From Odobenus rosmarus divergens (lineage: Eukaryota; Chordata; Mammalia; Carnivora; Odobenidae), in assembly GCF_000321225.1 (NCBI RefSeq), contig NW_004450461.1, forward strand, positions 857,203 to 921,202: DNA of 64,000 bases, written 5' to 3'. Below are positions 32,246-45,549 of this stretch, piece after piece; positions within the stretch are counted from its first letter, which is position 1; every line of letters starts with the position of its first letter. The notes beneath the pieces were generated by a model. It was not told where the DNA came from and searched no databases. It saw nothing but the letters and a program-made list of their open reading frames with translations. Both the position numbers and the translations under genes were made by a program.

Positions 32246-33070
32246 TAATGATTTTATTTTGCCAAGTGGGTAAAAAAAAAAGCAAAACCAAGAGAGAAAC
32301 AGAAAAACTGAAACTGAGTTGTGCAATGGAGTAATGAAGAGAGATCCTAATAATAATGATAACATACTGTAGAGCTTGCTAGACAAAATGAACTCAGTTT
32401 CAAGTTCCAGGAGGAAAGTCCTTAGGCAATAAGACACAGACCCTCACTTCAAGTTTCAGTAAGCACAAGAGAAAAATAAGAACCAAGGAGGCATCTAAAG
32501 AGTCAGGACAAAACATGTAGATTGAGAAGATGGAACAGGAGAGATTTACAAAGTAAAAATATGAAGGACTGGAATTTTTATCTTTTTGAAAACCCAGAGG
32601 CAAATTTGGAGGTATCAATATGACCAAGCAAATTCAAACATCTTTAAGAACTAAAAAATTAAAGATGTAATGATGTGCTATGGGAGTAAAGTGTAAAATA
32701 AAATTATTTGTGGAGTGGAAGAATAGTGGGGGAGGTGTAATTTGAGTTGGGTCTTAAAGAGGATAGAACAATGCTAATAGGCAAATAAGACCAAATATAT
32801 ATATAATAATCTAGATAGATAGATACATAGATACATATATAGATATGGAGGTATATTCTCTGCTAAGCCAAACAGAGTGCAACTCAGCCCTGATTTTGTT
32901 AAAAATTTTGTCAAAGAAAATAAGGTAAACATAGAAATATTACTATAAATTAAAACATTTAATTTTGACATCCTACATTTACATTATCATTATGAAGTCA
33001 AAAAAAACTATAAATTATATATATTTTATGTTAATATATGCATTTTAATCTATAATTATTACATATACTC
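32246..33070. other. Mostly unassigned, possible L2 remnants
   Basis: A GATA-like run lies at 32795-32845. The part near 32715-32765 weakly resembles the L2 3' region. Nothing else is recognised. Confidence 0.45.
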
Positions 33071-33074
33071 ATAT

Positions 33075-33420
33075 TCATCAGAATGGCTCAATTATGCCAT
33101 AAAGACAAACTTCAAAATCTCAGTGGCTTAAAACAACCAAGGTTGTTTTTCCCTCAAGCAAAGTCCACTGCAGGTCTAAGCAACTTCTCAAGGGCAGCTA
33201 AGTGTTGTCTTTCCATATCACCAGATGCTTCCACAATTACTACAGGAAGAAGGGAGCAGGCTGGAAGTCTGAGCACCAACAATTAAATGTTTCTACCTGG
33301 AAATTAAACACACATCTTCTGATAATATATCACTATCTAGTGGAGGTCAAATGACCATATCTAACTTTAAGAGGGTGAGGGAATTCAAGTTTCTTGTGTT
33401 CTTAGAAACAGAGAACAGAT
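33075..33420 (-). mobile_element. MLT1-like LTR, degraded
   Basis: CAAAATCTCAGTGGCTTAAA, then AGTCCACTGCAGGTCTAAG, AATTAAATGTTTCTACCTGG and AACTTTAAGAGGGTGAGGG resemble, in order, the complement of old MaLR-type LTRs. The exact family is uncertain. Confidence 0.5.
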
Positions 33421-33469
33421 AGTGGTGACCTGTAGATATGACCAACTCAACAACACTGAGGTAGTTCTT

Positions 33470-35820
33470 TTATTCTTGGTTTCCTATGACTAAGGGATTT
33501 ATAACAAATCTCTAAATACTCAATCCAATTGATTATTTTTTCAAAATGATGGCAATATAGTTCAAAGCCATGATCTTGAAAAGATTTTTTTGTGTTTCCT
33601 GAAATCTGTTGCTAAACTGCTTGGTAGGGCAAAGTGAACACATTAAAATTCATATTAACCAAGAAGATACACTTTGAGAAAACTTAAGAATGATTTGTGA
33701 GTTCACTTATCTAAATTCCATATATTTATATATTCTTTAGAAGATTAGGCATAATTCATTCTTAATTTACTGAAAATCAAAATATTGCCATGGTTTCATG
33801 ATGGCCATTTTCAATCTAGCAATAAAAACAAAAGATGGTGGATTCACTATGGAATGTAAATATTTGAAAACATTAATGTTTTTTCCTCCATTGTTTTCTC
33901 TTCCCAGTCTTTCTCAGCTATTAATTTGGTTCTGTCAAATTCATTTAGAAAGTGACAGAAGCATGAAGGAGGAACTATGGAATGCAATTGTGTTTCTAGC
34001 TCTCTTCAATATTACGAATGATTTGGAAAAAAAAAAAAAGACATTTTCTTTGTTGGAATAAGCACTGACAGATGGTACATTGCATTTTTTTCCAAAGAAG
34101 TGTTTTAGTATATATGTCACTGGAATAAATCTGTGCAGATTAACTGAAGCTCAGGAAGCATTTAAAATGCCTGGTTTGTGTCTAGCATAGTGCCAGTGGA
34201 TCTCAGTAACTGATAGTTGATGATGGCAAAGACATTCTGGGCACGGCTATTTAACAGCTCTTCATACTGAGAGGAGATGTGACTTTTTAAAATAATATGT
34301 ATGTTATCTACATTGAAAATGTATTTTTCCCCTTTATATCATCAATAGAGAAGTTAGAAATCAGACTGTGTCTGCGTAAGACTAATTGTCCAGATATAAA
34401 GTGAAAGATCCCATCATTTATCCAGGTATTTAAAGACATTGGGTATTTTAAATGCATTTAGGGGAGCTGTGCAATGCTGAGAAAATTATACAGATATAAG
34501 TCAGACAAATGTGGAGATGAATCCCAATTCTGATTCTAATTGTGTTATCTGGTGTACATTCCTTCACATGCCTGCACTTCCAGTCCCCTTTCAGTCCCAG
34601 TTTTTGGTTGTTTGCTTTAGGATTCTATGAAATGAAATAGCTAAACTACTATCAGTCCATGAATGTTGAGTCTGTTCTTTTAGAAAAAGTTAGCATTTTA
34701 TTAAAAAGGAACATTAAAGAAATAAAAATGAACATAAATGATCATGAATAATGTTTAAATACATTATTTAATTTTGCATAATAATTTTTACAGCTCTAAA
34801 TATTGTAGAACTGCCCATGGGTACTGGCGACATGTTTATATGAAAGGAAAGATGGATTGTGTTTAAATGGGCAAATACTGTAAAATTACCTGCATAGGAG
34901 AGTTTGTGTGTTGGAAGGTGGTAGAAAAGTCACATACATTTGGCAAAGAATTATATATAAATACCCACTTTTCTTGACATAAATTTAATTATAAAGCATA
35001 TAATAATTAAATAACTAGCAAAAAGGAAAACAAGTATCAGGCTGATCTAATTTTAATAACAGTATCTAGTATAAGAAATCACTAATTTTTTTGCCATTTT
35101 TAATAAAGAAAAAACAGTAAGATATGCTACATCTGGCTTACAGTTCTAATATTAAATTAACAGTACTAAACCGTTGCATCTAACAGAAAAATTGACAGCG
35201 TTTATTGTTAACTCTTCTAACCTCAACATTGGACATTTATATCTCTGGTGATCAGTAATTATAAATATATCATCTTCTCCAGTCTCAACAGAGGAATTGC
35301 CCAAGTTCTTCAGCAGGACTGAAATGCTTTATATAGAAATTCTGGCATTTTTTGGATCCACCACTGAAAAGATGGCTTAACTCTGTCTTTGTTCACAGCT
35401 CAGTGTTTTCACTAACGTTTTACCTTGAGCTTCGCAAATAATTGACTAAGAACATGTATTGAAATGTGGTCATATTGTAAAATTTCTCATGTAGCTGTGT
35501 GCCCTGTTATGATGGACATTTGTTTGAGATGCTAGTCTTTTAAGATTGTCAACTTGGAGTCAGCAAGTTTTATTTTCAGAAGATTCATTTAAAGGCAGAT
35601 CTCAGAACCTTCCCAGTTGGTCTGGAAAAAAGGAAATTGGATCTTAGTGTCTAGACAGGAGTTACCATCAAAAATATCTTGGAATGCAGAGCTCAGGGAA
35701 GTTGAGCATCATAAGGAACAATGATCTTCCTGAGAGGAAAAGAATTTAGATGCTGAACTTTTTAAATAGATTGAGAAACACACCAAGATCCCCCTAAGGA
35801 GAACTCAGTGGTTAAACTCT
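33470..35820. other. Single-copy-looking DNA, no gene
   Basis: About 2.3 kb with no recognised transposon and few simple repeats. No exon with convincing splice signals is seen. The segment 35170-35770 is the least repetitive part. Confidence 0.5.
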
Positions 35821-35824
35821 AATA

Positions 35825-36055
35825 TTTACATGGCACCTCTTATGTACAAGGCACTGTTCTAATTTTTTTAATTTTATAAACTTGTTTAATCTTTATAATG
35901 ACAGTATGAGGGTTGTTATTATTCTCATTTTAGAGCTAAGAAAAATGAGACAGAAAGAGGTTAAGTAACTTGCCCAAATTCACACAGTTAGCAAGGGAAA
36001 GACTCAGTAGCTTAAGCAACCTGCCCCTAGGGTCTGAGCTCTTATCTATTACATC
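35825..36055 (-). mobile_element. MIR
   Basis: A reverse MIR: ATGTACAAGGCACTGTTCTA at the 3' side, then GAGGTTAAGTAACTTGCCC and TTCACACAGTTAGCAAG for the core, and GTCTGAGCTCTTATCTATTAC near the tRNA-related end. Confidence 0.8.
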
Positions 36056-38089
36056 AAAGTCGAAATTCGGATAACTTGATTTCAACTCTAGGACCTGTAT
36101 GACCGTGGATGATAATTGGTTCTAACCTAACATACAGGTGTACCTGGAAGCAGGCCACTCGCACTTGCTTCCCCATGCTCACCTACTCATCCTGGAAAAT
36201 TTTAGATGATGTAAGTGTAAGCTAGAGTTGAAACATTGAAGACAACTGAGAGATATTTCAAGCAGACAGTATAAGTATCCTTGGGAGATAATATTTTAAC
36301 AACAATGGTATCAGTGGCTACAACCACAACAGAATACTAATGGCTGGAAAAGATACTATATTTATCACCCTGTCAAATACTTAGGAGCAGAATTCATCAC
36401 TTTGATGTGAATAAATACCAATGTTCATGAACTATTTGGGAGAAGGCAAAACTTGAGAAAATAGGTATTTTCTGTTAATTTGAAAATTATTCCATAAGGA
36501 CAATTTTCTACAGTATAGACACATTTTGATAAAGATTGGAATAGTTCTTTAGCAATCATGACATGTGTCCATCCCCTTGGAAGATGTATAAAACATTTTT
36601 CTCCTAAATTTTTTCTATGGGAAATTGGTCTTAGATGGGATTCATATTCTGCCTTATTTTTCTTTTTTAAATTTTTCTCTGAACTGTACAACTTTCTTAT
36701 TGAATTCAGGTTAATATTTTTCCGTTAGAATTACATGTGTTTGGTAGTTTCTTGGAATTCCGGTATTTAGCAAGATGGCTGATTTGAATTCTATATATTT
36801 TAGTAGCAGATGTTCCCTGGATTTCTATAGTTGGATTCAGACATGTCAGTGGTGGTATTGAAAGCTCAATATTTGACTGCTTCTTAATGGAATTAAAGAT
36901 TGGAACTTGGTTAGACCGGGTTTACCTCTTTCTCCCTTTTCTGTTGGGCAGTTCTTGGGGTAGAGTGTTTGTAAGTTTAAGCAATTCCCAGGACTCATAC
37001 CACTTGTGTTGTCTCAAGCTTCTGGCTAGAAATGAGGTCAGAGATGCAGTCTCTCTTTACTGCCATTCCAAGAAAAGTTCAAGGTTAAAACTGAGATAAG
37101 AGTACAAAGAGTACTCTTTTTCCTCTTTTTGTCCAACTGTAAAACCTTGAATGAAAGACGTAAGATTACATCTGCTCCTTAGCCCAATAGAGGATTACAG
37201 AAATTTCTGCTTAAATCAGAAATTTGCTTAAATATTATTCCCCATATCAGTTATTTTAGGTTTTATTTTTTTCAATGAAACATTGGGAGAGGACTCTGGT
37301 CTTTCATTCACACTGCATCTTCCTTGGACTCCTACAATTCTTGATGCTTTTTTTATTTAGCCACAGTACATTCAGAGTAACTTATTGACTTTCTCAAATC
37401 ACAGCAGAGAATAAGCAGCAAATTGAAAGGGCAGATACCCTGAGAAGCAGAATTGAAACTGAAAGCATTAGAAAGCCATAGTAAAACTAATGTACTTTAA
37501 TTAATGAAAATAATGACTCTGTGGTACTGAAAAAATGTGAAATTATGTTTGATGGCTTTCTGTTTAAGAGAGAAACATTGTGAATAATACATTTTAGATA
37601 GAGTTTTGTCAAAAATATGAAGAATTGTGTACTCTTAATAGTGTAAATTTATTTTAGAAATTTCTTAATATGAAACATACATTGCTGACTAAATGTGGAC
37701 TAAACTAGCTATTGCTCTATACCCTATGTAGTATTATTCTGTTATCTGTGCATATATCTTGCTTTCCTTTAACTTGATGGTATGATCTTAAGAGTACAGA
37801 TGATATAAATCACATGCTTTTTTAGACAAGGTTTAACAAAATGTTGGACACTGAAAGTTATATCGCCTGTGTGATATTAGAAAGGACAGAAAACAAAGTA
37901 ATGGTACTGTAATTCATAATAAGTGAACAATACATCTAGTTTTTACTATTATAATAATAAAATGAGGTTGAACAAAATTATTCTAATAATTAATGTTTAA
38001 ATGGGTAATTTGAATATTCCTTTAAATTGCTTGAGACAAATGTTTTATTTTGAGAATATTCTTAAAGAAAAAAAAGGAAACACTTTTTT
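36056..38089. other. Single-copy-looking DNA, no gene
   Basis: About 2 kb of AT-rich sequence without recognised repeats. Short open frames at 36425-36691 (minus) and 36887-37099 (plus) lack recognisable protein similarity. Confidence 0.5.
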
Positions 38090-38425
38090 TTTTATCAATC
38101 GAAAAGGTTAATGGAAAGGAGAAAAAAATGGAAAAAGTAGGTTTAGATAAGGCCAACCAAGAGAGCAGAAATGCATCAAAATCTATCAACAATCTCAATC
38201 AATGTAAATGTACTAAAACTCTCCAATTACAAAACAAAGATTGTGAGACTGGGTTATTAAAAACAAACAAAAACAAAAAACAAATACAGCTATATCTTGT
38301 TCAATAGATATTGAGCTAAAATATGACACAAAATTTGGAAACAAAGGTGGAAAAAGATATGCCCAAAAAACGTTAACAAAACAAAAGCTAGCTTTGCTAT
38401 TTTAAAATTACACTGAATGGACCTG
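38090..38425 (+). mobile_element. L1M ORF2 5' (endonuclease region) fragment
   Basis: AATGTAAATGTACTAAAACTC, CTCCAATTACAAAACAAAG and GGAAAAAGATATGCCCAAAA follow the L1 endonuclease coding region in sense. Many indels break the frame. Confidence 0.65.
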
Positions 38426-38991
38426 AAGCATTTAAAAAGTACTAGACATAATCTCTCAAGTAACTAGGAGTTCTGGGACACCCTTTTGTTGCTCAAAACT
38501 ATAGATTCTTTGATTAATTGCTCATTCAAAATAGATAGGAGATATCTTCATGAAGTCCTCCTTGCAAAATACATATAGAAACAAAGAAGTCGGCACACAA
38601 ACAAACAACAGCTCAGTCAGGACCTGGAGGCAGATGGACATTAGGATAGCTAGGAATAATGCCTCTGTACCAAGAGGCCAGAACACATACTTGAGCCTGA
38701 AGTACAAAGGTCAGTGGCCAGGCCTGCTGAGGGAGCCAGGCAGGAGCAATGAGGAATCAGCAAAATGGATCACAATCATCAGAAGACATAGGGCAGTCCT
38801 CAGAGTAGTTATGGGATATTTTTCACTGGAAGTGAAATGAGGAAAGAAAGCCAAATCTTAGTACATGTTATTTGAGGTAAAACTTAAGGAAGCCTGGAAT
38901 GGGAAAACAACCAAACTATCTTTCAACTAATGCAGAAATACATCTTTGAATGGGAGATTTCTCAACATCGTCCTATAGGATTTCCACAGAC
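38426..38991. other. No recognised feature
   Basis: Unassigned; a 96-codon plus-strand frame (38550-38840) has no recognisable domain. Confidence 0.5.
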
Positions 38992-39006
38992 TAAAATCAA
39001 GCCTCA

Positions 39007-39199
39007 GGGCACCTGGGTGGCTAAGTCATTGGGCGTCTGCCTTCCACTCAGGTCATGATCCCAGGGTCCTGGAATTGAGCCCAGCATGGGGCTCCCTGCT
39101 CAGCGGGGAGCCTGCTTCTCCCTCTCCCACTGCCTGCTGCTCCCCCTGCTCCTGCTCTCTCTCTCTCTCTCAAATAAATAAATAAAATCTTAAAAAAAA
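39007..39199 (+). mobile_element. CAN-SINE
   Basis: Head GGCACCTGGGTGGCTAAGTC, CT-rich body and AAATAAATAAATAAAATC tail. A perfect 15-base duplication, TAAAATCAAGCCTCA, lies at 38992-39006 and 39200-39214. Confidence 0.94.
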
Positions 39200-39309
39200 T
39201 AAAATCAAGCCTCACCCCAATGACAAATATTACTAAAAATAAAAGAAACCAAGGCTTTCTGACTGAGAGGTAAGAAAAATAAACCACAGTTCTAGAATGT
39301 TAAGACCTG

Positions 39310-39800
39310 TAGAGTAGGATAAGCTATGCTACAGTTGCAGTTTAAACATCAACTTATTATTTGCTCTGTTCTTGTCATTTGTCATACATAAATCATCAGA
39401 AAGCTCTTTCCACATAAGTACTCGAGTTATCTTTTTTCCTATGTTGTAGCCCTGTAGGTTGTTGCAACAGGAGAAGATGGAGTCTTGAAAATTGTATATG
39501 GGGGTGGGGGTGCATGGGTGGTTCAGTCGTTAAGCGTCTGCCTTTGGCTCAGGTCATGATCTCGGGGTCGTGCGATCAAGCCCTGCATCAGGCTCCCTGC
39601 TCTGTGGGAAGCCTGCTTCTCCCTCTCCCACTCCCCCCTGCTTGTGTTCCCTCTCTCACTGTGTCTCTCTCTGTCAAATAAATAAATAAAATCTTAAAAA
39701 TATTGTATATGGGATCTGCAGTATCTCAGTCCAGACATAATTTATGACACTTCTGCTTATATTTCATTGACCCAAAACTGTTCATAGGATCCCATATAAA
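39310..39800 (-). mobile_element. Possible MLT1-like LTR, split by SINE
   Basis: GGATAAGCTATGCTACAGTT at the left and CACTTCTGCTTATATTTCATTG at the right resemble the two ends of an old MaLR LTR in reverse. A SINE lies between them. Weakly supported. Confidence 0.4.
39503..39701 (+). mobile_element. CAN-SINE
   Basis: Head with GGTGGTTCAGTCGTTAAGCG, CT-rich body and AAATAAATAAATAAAATC tail. A perfect 12-base duplication, ATTGTATATGGG, lies at 39491-39502 and 39702-39713. Confidence 0.93.
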
Positions 39801-40500
39801 TTCAAAGGTACTAAGAATTGTATGGAATCAAATAGCATATCACTTAGCATCAATGCTCTTGTCACAGTTCAACAAGTTTGTGTTGTCACACAGAGAATAC
39901 AACCTAACTATAAAAATGTTGAAATGAAAAGCCTAATTAGAAATGAGTAAATGACAAATTAGTCCTACTTTTAAATGTGTGAACTGGAAGATATAATAAA
40001 ATATCATGTATCCACCTAATAAAGTCAAATCAAGATAAATAAAGCAAAAAAACCAAACTACAAGAAAAAAATAGATCATTCCATCATATGGGGAAGTTTC
40101 AACATGACACTATAAATTATTATTAGGTCAAACTGGCTTTAAAGACATCAATGATGGCATAAAAGTTTTGAAAATAAAATAACCAACTTTAATCTAATAT
40201 GCATCCAACTATTGGTGAACCCATGATATTCTTAAACATCCATATATGACTTACAGCAATTGATCATTTTTAGGCCATAAAATATATCTTACAATATGCA
40301 AATATAGATGTATATTAACTAGTATTTCCAGCAATTCTGATCTTGATCTTCCATTTGAGGTACAAAATTTGTCACGTTTCCCAACACCTAAGTTACTATT
40401 TTTCCTTGTTACCCATATCCTTTGGAAGAAAGGCACCAAAAGCACAATCCATAAAAGAAAGTATTGATAAGCTGGACTTTATTAAAATAAAAAACTTGTG

Positions 40501-40711
40501 GGGTGCCTGGGTGGCTCAGTCGTTAAGCATCTGCCTTTGGCTCAGGTCATGATCCCGATGTCCTGGAATTGAGCCCCGCATCTGGCTCACTGCCCTGCGG
40601 GAAGCCTGCTTCTCCCTCTCCTTTTCCCCCTGCCTGTGTTCCCTCTCTCGCTGTGTTTCTCTGTCAAGTAAATAAATAAATAAATAAAATCTTTAAAAAA
40701 TAAAAATAAAT
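40501..40711 (+). mobile_element. CAN-SINE inside L1
   Basis: Head GGGTGCCTGGGTGGCTCAGTC, CT-rich body and long (AAAT)n tail. An 11-base duplication, AAAAACTTGTG, lies at 40490-40500 and 40712-40722. Confidence 0.93.
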
Positions 40712-41421
40712 AAAAACTTGTGATATGTGAAAGACCATGTCAAAAGAATGTAAAATAAGACACAGACGAAGAAAATATTTTCAAAAGATAGCTCTGATAA
40801 AAGATTTTTGTCCAAAATATACAAAATCTCTTAACACTCAACAATAAGGAAACCAAGAACCACACATTAAATACCTTAACTGACACCTCACCAAAGAAGA
40901 TATCTAAATGACAAAATAAGCATATGAAAAGATGCTTCACATCATATGTCATCAGAGAAATGTAAGCTAAAACAAAAATGAAATACCACAACGCACCTAT
41001 CAGAATGTCCAAAATCCAAATCACCAACAATGCCAAGTGCTGGCAGGGATGTGGAGCATCAGGAACTCTTATTCGTTGCTGCTTGGAATGCAAAATGGGC
41101 AGCCACTTTAGAAGACAGTTTGGCAGTTTCTTTTAAAACTACATACTCTTACCATGGGAATCCAGCAATCGTGATCCTCGGTATTTACCAAAAATATTTG
41201 AAAACCTGCCCTGACAGAGACCTGCACTTGATGTTTATAGGAGCTTTATTTATAACCGCTAAAACTTAACCTGCAACCAACATATCCTTCAGTAGGTAAA
41301 AGGATAAACTGTGGTACATTTAGACAATGGAATATTATTCAACACTAAGATGAAATAAGCTATCAAGCCATGAAAAGATATGGAGGAACCATAAATGCAT
41401 ATTACTAAGTGAAAGAAACCA

Positions 41422-41594
41422 TTTTTTTTTTTTTTTTAGAGAGAGAGTAGGGGAGGGGCAGAGAGAGAGAATCTTAAGCAGGCTCAACACCCAGCATGGG
41501 CCCAACAGGAAGCTCGATCTCATGACCCGAAGATCATGACCTGAGCTGAAATCAAGAGTCAGATGCTTAACCCACTAAAACACTGAGGCGCCCC
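41422..41594 (-). mobile_element. CAN-SINE, older type, inside L1
   Basis: Poly-T, (GA)n, GACCTGAGCTGAAATCAAG and GAGGCGCCCC in reverse. A 9-base duplication, AAGAAACCA, lies at 41413-41421 and 41596-41604. Confidence 0.9.
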
Positions 41595-42084
41595 GAAGAA
41601 ACCAATCTGAAAAGATCTGAAAAGGCTACATACTGTATGATACCAAGTATATGATATCCTGGAGAAAGCAAAATTATAGAGACTGTTAAAAGATCAGAGA
41701 TTGCCAGGAGTGTAGTAGGAAAGGGATGAATAGGCTGAACAGAGAAGATTTTTAGGGCAGTGATAATACTCTGTGTGATACTATAATGATGGACATATGT
41801 CATTAAACATTTGTCCAAAGCTATAGAATGTACAACACCAAGAGTGAACCATTATGTAAACCGTGGACTTTGGGTGATTATGATGTGTCATTGTTGGTTC
41901 ATCAATTGTGACAAATGTGCCACTCTGGTGGGGAATGTTGGTGGGGAAAGCCATGAATGTGTGGGGGCAGAAAGTAAATGGGACATCTCTTAACCTTTCC
42001 CTCTATTTTTCTATAAACCTAAAACTGCTCTGAAAAACAAAGTCTTAATAATATATAAATAAAATTAAATTAAGTTAAATTAAA

Positions 42085-42575
42085 AAGTTAATTAAGAAAA
42101 CACACATCTGATCAAGGACCTTTATCCAAAACATTCTAATTTAAAAATTAACAATACCAAACAAACAAACAATGCAGTTTAAAAGGTGCAAAATATCTGA
42201 ACAAACATTTCACCAAAGAAGATATACAGATAGCAATTGTGCATATGAAAAATTGCTCAACATAATTTCTTATTAAGGGATTTTAATTTAAACAATGATG
42301 AGATGCTACTACAAACCTATTAGAATTGTTAAAATCAAAACAAAAGAATAGACAATACCATTGCTAGCAAGAGTGTGAAACAGCAAGAATTCTTGTTCTT
42401 TGCTGGTGGCAATACAAAATGCTACACCACTTAGATGACATTGTGGTGGTTTCCTACAAAGCTAAATATGGTATTACCATATAATCCAGCAATCGTGTTC
42501 CTAGATACAACCTCAACTGATTTGAAAACTTACGGCCACACAAAAACATACTCACAAATGTTTATAGTATTTTAT
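42085..42575 (+). mobile_element. Second L1M ORF2 C-terminal fragment
   Basis: Covers the same ORF2 C-terminal segment as 40790-41250 (TTTATCCAAAACATTC, ACAAACATTTCACCAAAG, AATCCAGCAATCGTG), in the same orientation, but is more diverged. It stops in an AT-rich tract before any 3' UTR. Confidence 0.7.
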
Positions 42576-42750
42576 ACTATACATATATTTTACATTAAAT
42601 ATGTATTTTTATATATATAAACACATATATACTAAATATATGTATAAGTATATATACATAATTATATATATTTAGATGATTTTTATTCTATATATAAAGC
42701 ATAAATGTAATTTTAAATATATGTAATTTTTAGATGATTTTTATTTCAAG
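42576..42750. repeat. AT-rich tract
   Basis: TA-rich run with a repeated TTTAGATGATTTTTATT at about 42670 and 42730. Confidence 0.75.
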
Positions 42751-44119
42751 TAGAAATGATTTATTGATCCAAGTCTGGTTGTATTTACTAAAATAGGAAT
42801 ACTTGAAATAAATAGTTTTTATTTTATTTTGCTTATTTTGGTTTGTTGTTTGAGAGCTGGGTTGGGAGGATGACAAGTTCATTATAGTTTCATTTTTGAG
42901 AACTGAACTTTAGATCATCATGTGAAGATGTCCAATAGGGTGTTGGGTATTTACATCTCTAAGTCAGGAGAGATGTCTGAACTCATGATAAGTATTTGGG
43001 TTTGAAGTTAAACCAACTTGTTTTGTTGGGAATGGTTGTGTGTACTGAACATGTGTGACTTGGGCATCATGCAACCTATGATTGAAAAATATATTCTGGA
43101 CACATCAGGTTAGGGAATATTTTCAATGATCAGAGCTTCCTATTCAGACAAAAATCAACACTTCTATAAAGAAGTAGATTATGTTTAGAACCACAAAATT
43201 AAACAGTGTAAATGAGTAACTTACTCGAATAACTTAGGCTCCTTTGTTTGTATGATGGATTCTTAAAAACATTTCCTTCATATTTCAAATGTATTTTTTA
43301 GTACTTTCTATATTGCTAGCATCATGTGTGGCATCTGCTCTCAAATTATATTAAGTGCTGATTATCTATGTATTTCTAAACTAATTTTTGTAACAAAACA
43401 ATAAGTAACTTGAGTGAAAAAAATCATCTATGTAATATTTTTTCTTTCTTACAGAAGCTAATACACATCCTTTCACATTGTAAGATACAAGAACTGTTTA
43501 TATTGATTGGTTTTGAATAGTTACCTGTATATTGGAGGGGAGTTTTGTCATTTATCTCATAGAAATTTAAGCCTATATTGTTACTCTAATACTATATTCT
43601 ATATTCTAACACTCTTTACAAGGGATTTTAAAAAACAACTAGGTCATAAAACTGCTAATGATTTTTTTAATAATATGGAATTTCATAGTGGAAAAGATAG
43701 AACAAATAGACCTTTGAACTCCTAATTACATTTTCTTTCTATAAAATCCACTAATTCACAATCCCTTTAAGGTGCACATGATTTTCTGTGTAACTTGAAG
43801 GGTATGTAATTTTTTATATATTTATAAAGAATCCATTTTCCACTTTTAGCAGATGTTCAGAATTAAAATTAATCTTCAAGAGAGTACCCTGCCACACACA
43901 TCACTATCCCTGTGGGACTCTAAACAAGTAAGATCTTCAACTATAAATAATTTTGGAGTTTGTAAATGTTTTAAATAAAATAATTTTTTCATGGAAATTT
44001 AAAATAAAAGCCAAGGCAAAGACATTCTTTGAAATGTCTTTGGAATGTAACTGACATCAATAAAATTATAATCAACCATGAAAATATAGTTTATTTTGGA
44101 GACTGGTGAGATCCAGTTA
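42751..44119. other. AT-rich DNA, no recognised feature
   Basis: About 1.4 kb with no recognised repeat or gene. Confidence 0.5.
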
Positions 44120-44530
44120 TTAACTTATCAATTCATTTAACATATACATCAAATTGAGTCCTGCTATGTGCACTGGAGACAAATTGGATAATCATTGTCC
44201 TCAAGGAATTTGAAGACTACGAAAGAAAGACAAACAAGAAATTTTCATGAATTATGAAAGATGCCATCAAAATATAGGTGTTACTGGAATATAAAGAAGG
44301 GGACATATTTCTGACTTTAATTGTACGTCTGAATGTGTGTTCATCACTTGGAGAGGAGCATGGTAGGGGTGTTCATTGAAGTCTTTTCAGAGGAGAAAAA
44401 CTATAGCCTAGCCATAAAGATGGCACAAGATAACCAAGGGAAGAACATTGGACAGTCATTCCAGATATAAGAATGAAAACTGCAAAGATTGGAGCCAGAA
44501 AGTGTATAAAATCATCAGAAAACTGCAAGC
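44120..44530 (-). mobile_element. L2 3' part, antisense
   Basis: ATTCATTTAACATATACATC, CTGCTATGTGCACTGGAGAC, GTCCTCAAGGAATTTGAAG and further blocks follow the complement of the L2 3' end in order, strongly decayed. Confidence 0.6.
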
Positions 44531-45323
44531 AGTTGATTTTCCTATTGCTAAATAAAACTGTTAGAGTCATTCAGTGGCCAATATGCCCAAGCTTACAGGA
44601 TAACTCTATAATGCATGTGAAATAGACCTAATATGAAAAGGTATTCAATTTGCCTTCACTTTAAGTCAACATTCCTGAATCAAATGTACCAAAAATGCTG
44701 GCCATATTTGCTATTACAACTGGTTTCTATCACATTTAAAGTTTCAATTACAGTGAATGATAAATTGCTTAACATCTTGAAATAAGACATGACAAATATT
44801 TTAGAGAGAAGTTTTCTATTAATTCTGTTCAAACATAAATGTCAGAGTTTTGAAATCAGTATTTTTATTCAGCTTTTAATTAAGAAGACTATATTGACAC
44901 AAAGGAAAGTTTAGACGGTGATTGATAGTAGATAGATAAATAGATAGATAGATGATAGATAGATAATAGAATTTTCACATCATTTTTATGAAGTCCTGAA
45001 AATGAAACCTATAAGAACAGTTATAAATATAGAAATGCAATATTTATTCATGGTAATAAGGCTACCACTCACTGAAATGACAGTACTTTAACAGGCTTGA
45101 GGAATGAGGTAAGTATCTTAATTGAGGAGTCGTTCTTTTGGGTAAGAGGTATTTTAGTACCTCAGGGTTTTGAATAGAAAGTTTTTATTTTTGTATCACT
45201 AGGCATACGCCAGGGTATACTGCTTTGTAATTTGCACTTAACATATATTTCATAACCTAAGAAGGCATAAGTAGGAGAAAAGAACCTGAGGAAAAATAAA
45301 TAAATTTAATCTATTAGATCTTT
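44531..45323. other. AT-rich DNA with GATA repeat, no gene
   Basis: A (GATA)n microsatellite lies at 44924-44968. The rest is unassigned. Confidence 0.55.
44924..44968. repeat. (GATA)n microsatellite
   Basis: Interrupted GATA and GATG units. Confidence 0.85.
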
Positions 45324-45336
45324 AAAAGCAGTTGGG

Positions 45337-45536
45337 GGGCATCTAGGTGGCTCAGTTGGTTGAGTGTCCAACTCTCAGTTTGGGCTGGAGTCATGATCTC
45401 AGTGTTGTGAGATCGGGCCTTGTGTCATTGGGCTCCACGCTCAGCACAGAGTCTGCTGGATATTGTCTCTCTCCCTCTCCCTCTGCCCAATAATAAATAA
45501 ATATTTAAAAATATTAATAAATAAATCTTAAAAAAT
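45337..45536 (+). mobile_element. CAN-SINE, older type
   Basis: Head GGCATCTAGGTGGCTCAGTT with the older body (GTCCAACTCTCAGTTTGGGC). A perfect 13-base duplication, AAAAGCAGTTGGG, lies at 45324-45336 and 45537-45549. Confidence 0.92.
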
Positions 45537-45549
45537 AAAAGCAGTTGGG

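Larger units (their letters stand above)
40005..42060 (+). mobile_element. L1M (L1MB/MC-type), sense, with internal deletion
   Basis: 40040-40300 matches the second half of the L1 endonuclease (AATCTAATATGCATCCAACT, TTTTTAGGCCATAAAAT). 40440 onward jumps to the C-terminal ORF2 region (TAAGCTGGACTTTATTAAAA) and runs through the 3' UTR to AACCTAAAACTGCTCTGAAA and a polyA site near 42035. The reverse-transcriptase part is missing. SINEs interrupt at 40501 and 41422. Confidence 0.75.

Noticed and set aside
44924..44968. CRISPR-like spacing in GATA repeats
   Set aside because: They are simple microsatellites with no unique spacers, in a mammalian genome.
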